Source: Bradyrhizobium sp. (GTDB lineage Bacteria > Pseudomonadota > Alphaproteobacteria > Rhizobiales > Xanthobacteraceae). Taken from it: DNA of 18,626 nt. The position numbers and the translations under genes are program-made. A model generated the notes under the pieces. That model did no database searches. It was not told where the DNA came from and saw nothing but the letters and a program-made list of their open reading frames with translations. Location: NCBI GenBank assembly GCA_028290305.1, contig JAQGKC010000328.1:1-18626 (forward strand), written 5' to 3'. Shown here one piece after another: positions 7,473-15,900 of the stretch (position 1 is the first letter of the stretch; the number at the start of each line of letters is the position of its first letter).

Positions 7473-8954
7473 TCCGTCCGTCGCTCGCGCAAGCTTCATC
7501 GTCGCGCGAACGCCGAGCGCGGAATCCGGCTGAGTGCTCGCGCTTGGATTGGCTAACTTAAACGGCCGATCTCGGGGACGCTTCAGATCGGACTCTGGCG
7601 CTTGCGGACATGCGATCTCGACCACGCAGCCGGGCCCCGGAACGATCGTGAACCGGAAGCCGTGTAATCGCGCAATGGCGACTACCAGGTTCAACCCGAG
7701 GCCCAGGCCTGATGCGTGTCTCGTTCGGTCCGACCGGTAGAACCGCTTCAAGACCGCATCGCATTCGTGTTCGCTGATGCCGGAACCGGTATCCCTTACG
7801 CGCACGATGTTTTCACCGTTGCCGCAAACCAGTCCGATTTCCACGTGGCCGCCGGGGGGCGTAAATTTGACGGCATTGTCGACGAGGTTGGCGATCGCCT
7901 CGATCAGAAGGTCGCGGTCGCCATGCGCGCTTAGTTCATGCGGCGCATGGATGCGGAGAGCAATGCCTTTGTCTTCTGCAATCGGCTCGTACATGTCGCC
8001 CACTTCGCGCACCAGCTCCGTGAGCGCGATCTTGCCGAAGCCGGCCATTCGCTGGCTGTTCTCGATTTCCGCAAGCCGTAAAATGGCTGTGATGATCGAC
8101 AGCGATTGATCGAGCCCATCTATTGTCTTGTCTGCAACCGTCTGCAGCTGTTCCAGCGTCTTGGCGTGGGTGCGGCCGCGTTCAAGCGTGAGCCGCGCTC
8201 GGGTCAATGGCGTTCGCAGATCATGCGCTATGTTATTGCCGACACCTGCGAGGGAATGAACGAGAGTTTCCATCTCGTCGAGCATGCCATTGACGACCAT
8301 CGCGACTTTGGAGAAGGGATCGCCGGCCGTCCGATGCGGAAGCCGTTCGTGCAAGTCGCCGGCGACGATCAACTGGACCCGCTGTTTGATCTCCGCGATT
8401 CGCTGATGGGCACGGAGGCTCAACAGCGCACCCGCCGCGAGGCAAAGAGAAACGACGGATATCAGACCGAGAGCGAGCGCCCAGCCGACGATGCCCGCAG
8501 CGCGCGTGACTTCATCGACATTCCGCCCAATGACCAGGATGTCGCCGGTCGGCAGACTTCGTCCAACCATGCGGACCGACTGCTTCTCACGGCCGGCTTG
8601 GTCTATTCTGTCGACGATCTCGCTTTGTACCGCGTTATCGATCTTAAGCTCGGGCGAGAGGCTCTCAACGTTGCCTGCAATTCGGCGACCGTCCGGACCA
8701 AACAAACCTGCTAGCTGAACACGGCGGGGATCCTGCTTCAGGCGCTCATTGATTGCATCCAGCCTCTGCTCGGGAGACAAGGCTGCAAAGACGTCAAGCT
8801 GCCTAGCGATCATAGCGTCAGATCGCGTCGTCAGGTCATCCTTCGTCTTCGAGTAGATAAAACCCAGCAAAGCGACGATGACGGCCGCGAATAGACCGGT
8901 CGCCAGTAAGGTCCAGCGGAAGGTGCTTGAGCGCATGCACTCGGGGATTTGCAT
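7470..8954 (-). CDS. Membrane-bound sensor histidine kinase (HAMP, HisKA, HATPase), copy 1
   Basis: 494 residues. TM helix 1 is at about 14-34, followed by a periplasmic domain of about 115 residues, TM helix 2 at about 154-180, HAMP at about 181-232, the HisKA box [13 protein letters not shown] with phospho-acceptor His244, N box NLVDNAVKF (356-364), G1 DTGSGI (389-393 region) and G2 GLGLGL (416-421). This is a complete group I kinase whose stimulus domain ([15 protein letters not shown]) is unrecognised. GGAG lies 7 nt before ATG 8954. It is clearly paralogous to the kinase at 16932-18314 over its whole length, with matching TM, periplasmic and catalytic segments. It has about 35 extra C-terminal residues, the last few encoded within repeat A. 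No response regulator is adjacent: upstream is cytochrome c peroxidase and downstream is catalase, so it is an orphan kinase that may control peroxide defence. Confidence 0.92.
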   Translation of the reverse strand: MQIPECMRSSTFRWTLLATGLFAAVIVALLGFIYSKTKDDLTTRSDAMIARQLDVFAALSPEQRLDAINERLKQDPRRVQLAGLFGPDGRRIAGNVESLSPELKIDNAVQSEIVDRIDQAGREKQSVRMVGRSLPTGDILVIGRNVDEVTRAAGIVGWALALGLISVVSLCLAAGALLSLRAHQRIAEIKQRVQLIVAGDLHERLPHRTAGDPFSKVAMVVNGMLDEMETLVHSLAGVGNNIAHDLRTPLTRARLTLERGRTHAKTLEQLQTVADKTIDGLDQSLSIITAILRLAEIENSQRMAGFGKIALTELVREVGDMYEPIAEDKGIALRIHAPHELSAHGDRDLLIEAIANLVDNAVKFTPPGGHVEIGLVCGNGENIVRVRDTGSGISEHECDAVLKRFYRSDRTRHASGLGLGLNLVVAIARLHGFRFTIVPGPGCVVEIACPQAPESDLKRPRDRPFKLANPSASTQPDSALGVRATMKLARATDG

Positions 8955-9259
8955 TAATGGCTCCGAAGGACACCGAGGCGTTCGACGTTTCGGCTTGCTT
9001 CGCGAAATATCGGCGATACCCCGGCACGACGTGTCCGAAGTCCGCCCGGCTGCCCTGCGAAGTTTGTCGCGCCAACCATGAACCGCTCGCGGTTTGAATG
9101 AGCTTCGATGCTCGCATTCACCAAGCCCGATTTCCCGAGCCTAGTTGGCTCCGGGCAAATGGCTCCATTGCCACCGGGCTTAGTCGGGCTACCGAATTGG
9201 TTGGAGGCTCGATACTTTGGTTTAATTGCGGCGTACCGCCTGGGCAATCCGTGCAAGAC
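8955..9259. other. Intergenic region upstream of sensor kinase copy 1
   Basis: About 305 bp between the cytochrome c peroxidase stop and the kinase start, both on the minus strand. It holds repeat copy B (9160-9224). Open frames here are low-complexity and lack ribosome binding sites, and I find no response-regulator remnant (no winged-helix VRGVGY-type end). It probably contains the kinase promoter. Confidence 0.4.
9160..9224 (+). repeat. 65-bp imperfect direct repeat, copy B
   Basis: This copy matches 7408-7472 with the same length, identical ends and a diverged centre. It lies 205 bp upstream of the start of the sensor-kinase gene, so the two copies bracket that gene. Confidence 0.85.
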
Positions 9260-10738
9260 TTAGGGCTGATCGCGAGACGTAAATCCATCCGTCAGCGTCT
9301 GCAGAAAGGCCACAAGCTCATCCTCTTCTGCATCGGACAGGCCGAGATGCCCCATTTTGCTCGTGTTCATGTTGTCGGTCGACTCAGGTGCGGGCCAGCA
9401 CGTTGTGCCTTCGCCGGCATCATGGGGCTTGCAACGCGGCAGCACGTCTCGCGTGTTGTAGAATTGCACGATCTCCTTCAGGCTTGTGAAATATCCATTA
9501 TGCCCGTAAGCCTTCACAAAGGCCGGATAAGGACGCTTGTCCACGTTGCGCAATGTCGGCACTTGAATTCGCGCCTGGTTTTCCGGCGCCAGCTTGAGCC
9601 ATCGCTGGTCCACGGCGGAGGGTTGGCTAAGCAGATGTCCATGGTCAAGAAAATTGCCGACCCCGCCGTCGACGAATGAGGCTCCTTGCGGGTTGGCAAC
9701 GTAGCCCAATGCGTCGGGCCGATCTTCCCGATAGTAAGGAAGCCTCGGGTTGGCGGGAGTACCGATATTGCTGGCGGTGAAGTCAGTGAATAATGGGTCT
9801 TCGCCGGGCCCGCCGTCGCGATGGCACTCGTTGCAGCGCGCTCTGCCACGAAACAGATCATATCCCGCTTGCTCCTGCGCCGTGAACTGCGCTTTTTTCG
9901 CGAGCACCGCGTCGTATTTGGAGGTAAACGAAGTCACCTCGGCTGACGCCTCGTAGCCAGCGATAGCTTGCGCCATCTGATCGAAGGTCGTGCTGACCCG
10001 GCCGCGATCAACCGGGCTCAGATGAACCGGCAACGGATCGCCGGCGGTAGCTGGTCCGGGCCGGTCGCAGACCTGCTCCACGCCGGTTGGCCACGCGATC
10101 GCGAAGGCTTGCTGTCCCCATACGTTCTCGAACAGGGCGCGATAGGGCCGTTGCGAGGCGCGATAGACCGCGCAGGCGATATCGGGCAGACCCATCTCCA
10201 CTGGGTTGGTCGGCGGACCTTCCGCCTGTTCGGCGGCGGGACTACCGAGCCGGCGTCCTGTCGCACGCATGTCCCAGAAATTGCCGCCGACGAGGTCGCC
10301 CTGTTCGGGATTGTAGTGCAACACCGGCGAGAGCGGCGCGTAGGCGTGCGTCTGCGGCTTGCGATCGCTGAAGCGCGCGCGCACCGACCCGGGATAGGCG
10401 CCGGTCGTGCGGTTGAGCTCAGACACCGGACCGGTAAAGCCCGTCTCGGGCGTGTGGCAGAAGGCGCAAGCCTCGTTGCGGTAGACTGACAAATTCTTGT
10501 CGTAGAGCATCGACTTGCCGAGCAACTCGATCTGCTGGGTCTGGTTGTCCGGAGGCGTTGCAAGCCGCTCGAGCGTCTGCGCTTCGATGCGGTCGATCTG
10601 GGCCTCGACCTGTGCAATTTCCTGCAGCGCCTGAGGCGAGAGATTTGAGCTCGCTTCCTCCGCGTTTGGCGCGTCCGCACCCAGCGTCGAGACGAATAAC
10701 GCCGCCGCAATCGAGAAAAGCATGCGGTGTGTCTTCAC
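9260..10738 (-). CDS. Di-haem cytochrome c peroxidase family protein (MauG/CcpA-like), periplasmic
   Basis: 492 residues from GTG 10738. This start has AGAGG 7 nt upstream and gives a good signal peptide (MKTHRMLFSIAAALFVSTLG, cleaved near ADAPNAEE); an upstream in-frame ATG at 10786 and the ATG at 10723 fit less well. Two haem c attachment motifs are present: CAFCH (residues 91-95) and CNECH (302-306), the hallmark of bacterial di-haem peroxidases and MauG-type oxidases. GGNFWDMRATG and a C-terminal GLSDAEEDELVAFLQTL are typical of the family; the protein is longer than classical CcpA (about 320 residues), as in the larger MauG-related branch. It would reduce H2O2 in the periplasm using cytochrome electrons or oxidise a protein or small-molecule partner. 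It is transcribed in the same direction as the kinase and catalase genes downstream. A weak version of the 20-bp element lies 85 bp upstream. Confidence 0.88.
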   Translation of the reverse strand: MKTHRMLFSIAAALFVSTLGADAPNAEEASSNLSPQALQEIAQVEAQIDRIEAQTLERLATPPDNQTQQIELLGKSMLYDKNLSVYRNEACAFCHTPETGFTGPVSELNRTTGAYPGSVRARFSDRKPQTHAYAPLSPVLHYNPEQGDLVGGNFWDMRATGRRLGSPAAEQAEGPPTNPVEMGLPDIACAVYRASQRPYRALFENVWGQQAFAIAWPTGVEQVCDRPGPATAGDPLPVHLSPVDRGRVSTTFDQMAQAIAGYEASAEVTSFTSKYDAVLAKKAQFTAQEQAGYDLFRGRARCNECHRDGGPGEDPLFTDFTASNIGTPANPRLPYYREDRPDALGYVANPQGASFVDGGVGNFLDHGHLLSQPSAVDQRWLKLAPENQARIQVPTLRNVDKRPYPAFVKAYGHNGYFTSLKEIVQFYNTRDVLPRCKPHDAGEGTTCWPAPESTDNMNTSKMGHLGLSDAEEDELVAFLQTLTDGFTSRDQP

Positions 10739-10822
10739 CTCGGATCCTCTGCAAGCAGGTGCTAATCGGCACCGATAACATAGCACTGTACCCCGATCGC
10801 TTGAAGACGACAGCCCCGGCGC

Positions 10823-10842
10823 AATACTAAATTCTATTTTAC
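10823..10842 (-). promoter_or_regulatory. Weak variant of the 20-bp element
   Basis: Minus-strand GTAAAATAGAATTTAGTATT keeps the TAAA-N6-TTTA core of the 20-bp element but not the AATGG end. It lies 85 bp upstream of the cytochrome c peroxidase start and overlaps the 3' end of the MFS gene. It may be a chance AT-rich match. Confidence 0.2.
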
Positions 10843-12282
10843 GATTTGCTCAAGGTGGACTGATCCTCGATCTCGTTTCCGATGCCAAGGGGCTTATTTT
10901 GCGGAGCGGCGGCCAAACGCAGGACACTCATCCCGCATCCTACCGCGGCGAATGCCGCTCCAAGCATCAGCGCGAGCGTTGCCCCCTCGCGACCAGTGAG
11001 GCCGAAGCAGAGGGCGGCAAGCGCTGCTCCGATCGTCTGTCCCGTCAGGCGGGCCGTCGCTACCACGCCGCTCGCGCTTCCGCTACGACTGGGAGGTGCG
11101 CTGGACATCAAGGCCTTCATGTTCGGCGCCTGGAAAAAGCCAAAGCCGCATCCGCAGATGGCCATGCGCCAGAAGATATCGAGAGCATGCGGGCTCGCCG
11201 GAAGCATCGCCAACAGCGCCATCCCGAGGCCAAGCAGGGCAAGACCGAGACCACCGAGGAGTCCCGCGGGATGGCGGTCGGACAGACGCCCGGCAATCGG
11301 TGCCATAATGGCTACCACAAGGGGCCACGGGGTCATGAAAAAGCCGGTCTCGATCTGCGAGCGGCCAAGAATGTCATCGAAGTCGAATGGCAGCGAGACG
11401 AAAGCCAGACCCTGGCCCGCAAACGAGCAGATCGCGGTCGCAGTCGAGAGCGCGAAGACCGGGCTTGCGAAACAGGTCGACTGGCAGCACAGGCGCTGGA
11501 GAATCCGCCTGTCTGCGGATCAGAACCCAGCCCAGCAACACGGCGGAGACAAGTTCGATCAGGACAAGTCCAGGCCGCGCGTGATGAGCCGCGCTTCCGA
11601 TTCCCAGGATGAAAAGACCGAGACAGGCGGTAGCCAGCAGCGCGCCGAGAAAATCGAAGGCGTGCGTCGCTGTCGGAGTGCGCGGCAATGTCCTGAGCCC
11701 AATCAGAATTGCGACCAGGCCGAACGGAATGTTGATGGCAAACAGCCATGTCCACGGCGCAATCGCGAGAATGCCGGAAGCGATCGTCGGTCCGAGGGCG
11801 AAGGCGGTCGCAACCACCAAGGCATTGTGCCCGAAACCACGGCCCTCCAAGCGCCCCGGATAAACGATGCGGACCAATGCCGTATTCACACTCAATATGC
11901 CCCCGGCACCCAGACCCTGCAGCACACGTGCCGCCAGCAGGGTGGGCAGTGACCAGGCATACGTGCAGGCAAGCGACGCCAGCGTGAACAGGAACAGGCC
12001 TGCGAGATAGATGCGGTGGTGGCCTGCGATCTCGCCAAGCGCCGCGAGCGGCAACAGCGTCGCGACCAAAACAATCTGGTAGACGTTTACAACCCAGATG
12101 ACCTCGGCGGGGCTGGTGTGAAGATCGGCTGTGATGGCGGGGAGGGCGATGTTTGCGATCGCCGTATCGAGCGATGCCATCGCAAGCGCGGTGAAGATCG
12201 CCGCGGCGGCCCATCTCCGCCGTTTTGCCTCCGGGTCATCGATCGCGACCGGAGCCTTCGCCGAAATCGTTTCGGTAGACAT
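10839..12282 (-). pseudogene. DHA2-type MFS drug exporter, frameshifted
   Basis: From ATG 12282 (GGAGG upstream) the first frame runs about 273 residues: a cytoplasmic N-terminus, then MASLDTAIANIALPAI, RVLQGLGAGGILSVNTALVR, LGPTIASGI and WTWLFAINIPFG, all typical of 14-TM DHA2/EmrB-like exporters. At VDLFRKP the sense passes to another frame, which carries PVFALSTATAICSFAGQGLA, GRLSDRHPAG and the remaining helices to the stop at 10839. One extra base in the run of G at 11461-11463 (CCC on the coding strand) explains it: removing one base gives an intact 480-residue protein. The full span is 1444 nt, one more than a multiple of three. Either the gene is recently inactivated or this is a homopolymer sequencing error. 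The function would be proton-driven efflux of toxic compounds across the inner membrane. The substrate is unknown. Confidence 0.85.
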
Positions 12283-12944
12283 TCGACAAAACCTCCAACA
12301 TGCCGGATGTAGTGCGGACACGATGAGCCAACAGGCGGCTCTCTGCATGCCGCATATGCGCGGGCTCGAATGTCTTGAAAAGCCAACCGGCTGGCATCTC
12401 CACGGAAGTAGAGAGATGATCGGCGGTAGAAGCGAACATTTCCTCACGTCGCTTCACTGCTGCGCGAGGTCAAGACCAGAACCGTCGTGATCAGCTACCA
12501 GATGGACTTCGTGTGACCGAGAGAGCATCGCTTGCCGGGAATGTATCCCTCAGCTCCTCGGTCGAGCCGCTGATCTGCCCGATGCCAATCTGCCCGATCG
12601 AGCGCAGGCACCGTTGCCGAAACTCTCGTTCGAACGGCTGCCCTGTCGGGCGTTGGTGATCGGCTCGTGGAGGTTCTCATCTGCAAGGATCCCTGAGGCT
12701 GCATCCTCATCACAAACTATCCAATGCCCCAGCGCGAACCATTAAATTGATGTTTAGGAAACTAAACTCGATTTCAGAAGACGCGAGCGGCTGCGTATCC
12801 AATATTCTTCACGTGCCTGACTGCTGCTGAGCCAGACCGCTGAAGGCGTCGCACGCCCGACAACCTCCTCCGTGACGTCGGTTCATTAGCACGCTTAGTC
12901 CTTGCGATTGCGCCGATCCGATTGGTACCAACGAGGAGAACCCC
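12283..12944. other. 660-bp intergenic region between divergent genes
   Basis: This region separates the MFS gene (minus) from the dehydrogenase gene (plus). It contains one copy of the 20-bp element (12738-12757). A minus-strand frame from GTG 12713 (72 codons) has no ribosome binding site and Arg/Ser-rich composition and is not supported; another minus frame around 12600-12730 reads protein-like (WIVCDEDAASGILADENLHE) but lacks a start and may be a remnant. Nothing else is recognised. Confidence 0.35.
12738..12757 (-). promoter_or_regulatory. Copy of 20-bp conserved element
   Basis: The minus-strand sequence CTAAACATCAATTTAATGGT is the closest match to the consensus. It lies 188 bp upstream of the plus-strand dehydrogenase gene but is oriented the other way, toward a stretch where no gene is supported; the MFS start is 455 bp off. 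Confidence 0.45.
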
Positions 12945-13931
12945 ATGCTTGATCGTAAGTCCGGCCCGCAGGGCACCATGACGGGTCCCGATCCCCGGGA
13001 CAGCAGCGATGCGTCGGCCGGCCGGTCGCCGACGACTGGCAAGGTCGGTTTTGTTGGGCTCGGTCACATGGGCAGCGTGATGGCCGCCAATCTCGCTGCT
13101 GCAGGGTGTGACGTGATCGGATACGTTCGCCGCCAGGAACAGATGGGCAGGGTTCAGGGGTTAGGTGTGACGCCAACAATGGACATTGCTGGCCTCTTCG
13201 ACTGCAAGATCGTCATCAGCATGCTGCCCGACGACTCCGCTGTGCGGAGCGTCGTATTCGGAGGCGACACCACCAATGGATTGGCCGCGGGCCTCTCGCC
13301 CGGTGCCATCCATCTCTCGATGAGCACGATCAGCACCGCTGCCGCGACAGAATGTGCAAGCGAGCATGCGCGCCGCGGTCAGGGCTACGTCGCCGCGCCC
13401 GTGTTCGGAAACCCCGATGCGGCCAGAGCACGGCAGTTGTTCGTCATAGCCGCCGGCGCCGCCATCGATGTCGAGCGCTGCCGCCTGTTGACCGACAATC
13501 TGGGTCAGACTTTCGTGGTCGGTGACGATCCGCCACAGGCCAATCTGATCAAGCTGCTCGGCAATATCATGACGGCGACCACGCTAGAGGTGCTCGGCGA
13601 AACCGTTGCCGTGCTTCGAAAGCGTGGCTTCGATCCAAAGCGCTTCATCGATATTCTGACCTCGACGATGTTCGCCGGTCGCGTCCACCGGATCTACGGC
13701 AGCAAGATCGTCGAGGAAAGCTATGCTCCCGGATTTGTGATGCCGCTTGCGCTCAAGGATGTGCGTCTTGCGCTCGCCGAGGCCGAGAAAGCAGGGGTCT
13801 CCATGCCGTCGGCAACGGTGGTGCGAGATCGGCTGACCGCAGGAATCGCCCGCGGCCATGCGGGCCTCGATTGGACCGCGCTCGCCCTTGTTGCCGCGGA
13901 GGAATCGGAATCCGACGGCCGTGCAATGTGA
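12945..13931 (+). CDS. NAD(P)-dependent beta-hydroxyacid dehydrogenase family oxidoreductase
   Basis: 328 residues, start ATG 12945 with GAGGAG 7 nt upstream. After about 32 poorly conserved, probably flexible residues comes the Rossmann motif KVGFVGLGHMG (33-43). Further family marks are ISMLPDDSAV (91-100), the substrate-loop segment LSMSTIS (124-130) corresponding to D-x-S-T-x-S/T, and the catalytic Lys203 in NLIKLLGN. The all-helical C-terminal domain (MPLALKDVRLALAEAEKAGV) matches 3-hydroxyisobutyrate/tartronate-semialdehyde reductase relatives. Lys203 argues for a hydroxyacid dehydrogenase and against an imine reductase, where this Lys is replaced. The usual G-G-x-x-G-A after the substrate loop is changed to APVFGNPDAARARQ, as in a large subgroup of uncharacterised members. 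The substrate is unknown. It stands alone on the plus strand, divergent from the MFS gene and convergent with the HD-domain gene. Confidence 0.85.
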   Translation: MLDRKSGPQGTMTGPDPRDSSDASAGRSPTTGKVGFVGLGHMGSVMAANLAAAGCDVIGYVRRQEQMGRVQGLGVTPTMDIAGLFDCKIVISMLPDDSAVRSVVFGGDTTNGLAAGLSPGAIHLSMSTISTAAATECASEHARRGQGYVAAPVFGNPDAARARQLFVIAAGAAIDVERCRLLTDNLGQTFVVGDDPPQANLIKLLGNIMTATTLEVLGETVAVLRKRGFDPKRFIDILTSTMFAGRVHRIYGSKIVEESYAPGFVMPLALKDVRLALAEAEKAGVSMPSATVVRDRLTAGIARGHAGLDWTALALVAAEESESDGRAM

Positions 13932-14028
13932 ATTGAGAAACCGTCGGGCGGGATGGTTGAGCGCGCGCCGCTTCCAATTCTTGGATTTGTCGTCGGCTCC
14001 GTCAGCGGGCACCCGGGCTACGACACGC

Positions 14029-14056
14029 TCTCGCAAAATCTATCTCGCAAAATCTA
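14029..14056 (+). repeat. Two exact tandem copies of a 14-bp unit
   Basis: TCTCGCAAAATCTA occurs at 14029-14042 and 14043-14056. The second copy overlaps the stop codon of the HD-domain gene (minus strand). This appears to be a short slippage duplication. Confidence 0.85.
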
Positions 14057-14746
14057 TCGAGGGGATATCGTGGCCGCTGACTTCACTGCTCGCACGGGCG
14101 CCGCGGCGCTCGGCCATGCCGAACCACGGATCACGCTGCAGAAATTGCCGCGCGTGAAGGTCGGGTCCTTGTCAGCGAGAACGTCGGCCTTGACATTGCC
14201 GAATGTCGTGTCCGGCTTATGCTTGATGCCGTCATAGAAAGCCTGGATGATATCTTCCTTGAAATGCTCGTCACGCGGATGAGCACGCACCACGGCCGTG
14301 CGTTCGTCGTCGACATATTCGGGATAGGTGAGGCCCAAGACGTCCATCTCGACGCCGGCGGTCACCAGTGCGACGACGGGATGCATGTGTTGCGGGATGC
14401 CCGGCGTTGTATGCAGCGCAATCGCTGTCCAGACCGTATCGATGTCGGCTTGCGAAATGCCGCGGGTGCTCAGGAAATCACGGGCGGCATTGGCGCCGTC
14501 GACCTCAAAACGCTCGTGCGCGCTGCTGTGTTGGTGGGTGAGACCCATGTCGTGGAACATGGCTCCGGTGTAGAGCAGTTCCGGATCGAACCGCAGACCG
14601 CGATGTTTGCCGGCCAAGGCGCCGAAATAGTAGACCCGGCTTGAATGATGGAACAATAGCGCAGATTCTGTGTCGCGCACCAATTGGGTTACGTCCCGCG
14701 CCAGCACGCTGTCGGGAATGCTGATGCCGTTGATCGACAACGTCAT
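14054..14746 (-). CDS. HD-domain metal-dependent hydrolase
   Basis: 230 residues from ATG 14746, with GGAGA correctly spaced upstream. The HD-superfamily metal ligands are visible: His33/His34 in LLFHHSSRVYYFGA, the His65-Asp66 pair in YTGAMFHDMGLT, and a further His in AIALHTTPG (His112). The HSSRV-x-x-F-G and LFHD-x-G-L-T pattern is that of cyanamide-hydratase-like HD proteins, whose bacterial members are mostly uncharacterised phosphohydrolases or hydratases; the true substrate is unknown. Family members usually end shortly after the segment corresponding to NFCSVIRGSAWP (201-212); this one has about 18 extra residues (AAAPVRAVKSAATISPR) with no resemblance, ending in a duplicated 14-bp sequence, so the 3' end may have been altered by a small frameshift or rearrangement. 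A 20-bp element lies 70 bp upstream, pointing toward the start. Confidence 0.82.
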   Translation of the reverse strand: MTLSINGISIPDSVLARDVTQLVRDTESALLFHHSSRVYYFGALAGKHRGLRFDPELLYTGAMFHDMGLTHQHSSAHERFEVDGANAARDFLSTRGISQADIDTVWTAIALHTTPGIPQHMHPVVALVTAGVEMDVLGLTYPEYVDDERTAVVRAHPRDEHFKEDIIQAFYDGIKHKPDTTFGNVKADVLADKDPTFTRGNFCSVIRGSAWPSAAAPVRAVKSAATISPR

Positions 14747-14815
14747 GAGAGTTCTCCATCTATTCCAATGAAAGTATGAACCGACGGTTGAGCATCTCGC
14801 TTGCGGATGGTCATT

Positions 14816-14835
14816 TCAATTAAAAAAGGATTTAG
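14816..14835 (-). promoter_or_regulatory. Copy of 20-bp conserved element (one mismatch)
   Basis: The minus-strand sequence CTAAATCCTTTTTTAATTGA keeps the 20-bp length and most conserved positions (T for A/G at position 6 is unconstrained; T replaces G at position 18). It lies 70 bp upstream of the HD-domain gene and points toward it. Confidence 0.4.
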
Positions 14836-14871
14836 CCTCTCCGTGGTCAACGTCGGTTGGCGCTTTGACGG

Positions 14872-15807
14872 TCAGCGAACTCGGTCTTGGGCGATATGCA
14901 ATGTTTCGACACATTTCATCAGGCCAATGCGTTCGTCATTCGACAGGGGAGGGTCAAGAACCTGAAGGCAGCCCTCCCGTCCGACGACGCCAGGCAGGGA
15001 GAGCGTTACTCGAAGCTTTGAGTTGTAGACCCCCATCGGAACGACGGCGCGTTCGTCACGCAGCACGATTTCGGCGATCCGGGCGCAAACCATTCCAATT
15101 CCGTACTGGCTGGCTCCGATGCCCTCGATGATTGTTATATTTGCATAACGTACTTCATTCTCGATCGTCGTGTGGAAGTCGCTGTCGTGCTGAAGGCCGC
15201 ATTGCACAAGTGCATCCGAGATCGGGACGCCGCCCACGCGGGCACCAGACCAATGGAATATCTGGGATGTTCCGTGTTCACCGAGGACCTGCGCCTCGAT
15301 GGCCGTGGGAGCTACCTTGAGTTTTCGAGCCAGATGCACGCGAAAGCGCAAACTGTCGAGCAACGTGCCGGTGCTGAGAACACGGTCATGGCCCGCGAGC
15401 TCGCGGGTCAGGAAGGCGAGCGGATCGGGAGGGTCGGTGACGACGAGCAGCACGGCATTCGGCGCGGCCGCGATGATCCGGGGAATCACGTCACGATAAA
15501 CCTCGGCATTCTTGTCCAGGAGGCGTAAGCGCCCCAGAGGATCCTTGCGATCCGTTGCCCCGCCGGATTTCTCGTTGACGCCGGCCGTGATCATGACGAG
15601 CGCGGCGCCGGTCAGATCCGAGTAGTCCCCATCGGTCACTCGGGTGGTGGTTGACAGAGGAGCCCCGTAGCCCATGTCGGTGGCCATGCCCTTTGCGCGA
15701 TCGCGGCTTCGGTTGATAAGAACCAGCTCGGTGGCGCAACCCCTCATGATGGCCGCCATCGCACATGCGGCGCCGACCGCGCCCGCTCCAATGATTCCGA
15801 TTTTCAT
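14872..15807 (-). CDS. Divergent L-lactate/malate dehydrogenase family protein
   Basis: 311 residues, the usual LDH length, from ATG 15807 with GAGG 8 nt upstream. The Rossmann motif GAGAVG (7-12), catalytic Asp151 and substrate-binding Arg154 in LLDSLRFR, and catalytic His178 in LGEHGTS are all present, so it should be an active 2-hydroxyacid dehydrogenase. Three features are unusual: the residue that separates LDH (Gln) from MDH (Arg) is Glu79 in TAGVNEKSGG; the active-site loop that follows has about 8 extra residues (GGATDRKDPLG) before the conserved R-L-x-L-L-x-K-N; and the NAD-discriminating Asp at the end of the second strand is Asn (LVLINRSRDR), which could favour NADP. The substrate is therefore uncertain. 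It follows Dps and precedes the HD-domain gene on the same strand, with gaps of 93 and 125 bp. Confidence 0.85.
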   Translation of the reverse strand: MKIGIIGAGAVGAACAMAAIMRGCATELVLINRSRDRAKGMATDMGYGAPLSTTTRVTDGDYSDLTGAALVMITAGVNEKSGGATDRKDPLGRLRLLDKNAEVYRDVIPRIIAAAPNAVLLVVTDPPDPLAFLTRELAGHDRVLSTGTLLDSLRFRVHLARKLKVAPTAIEAQVLGEHGTSQIFHWSGARVGGVPISDALVQCGLQHDSDFHTTIENEVRYANITIIEGIGASQYGIGMVCARIAEIVLRDERAVVPMGVYNSKLRVTLSLPGVVGREGCLQVLDPPLSNDERIGLMKCVETLHIAQDRVR

Positions 15808-15900
15808 GATGTGTCCTCGCGTGTGCTCGGGGTTTCAGGAAGTGTTAGCGAGATACACGATGAGCAAGGTTCGTCACCATGTGAAGAACGGTCTTCCGTG

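Noticed and set aside
7229..7561. Plus-strand frame sharing GSIATGLS...SILWF with the frame at 9098-9679, considered as a gene
   Set aside because: There is no start signal or length conservation; it overlaps the catalase 5' region and kinase 3' end. It is kept only as an observation about the 65-bp repeat.
8955..9259. Search for a response-regulator remnant upstream of the first kinase
   Set aside because: No receiver-domain or winged-helix motifs appear in any frame.
10882..11952. 356-codon plus-strand frame opposite the MFS gene
   Set aside because: Composition is Arg/Pro/Gln-rich with no domain pattern; the minus strand encodes a clear (frameshifted) transporter.
12495..12713. 72-codon minus-strand frame downstream of the 20-bp element copy at 12738
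   Set aside because: It has a GTG start without ribosome binding site, no signal peptide and shadow-like composition.
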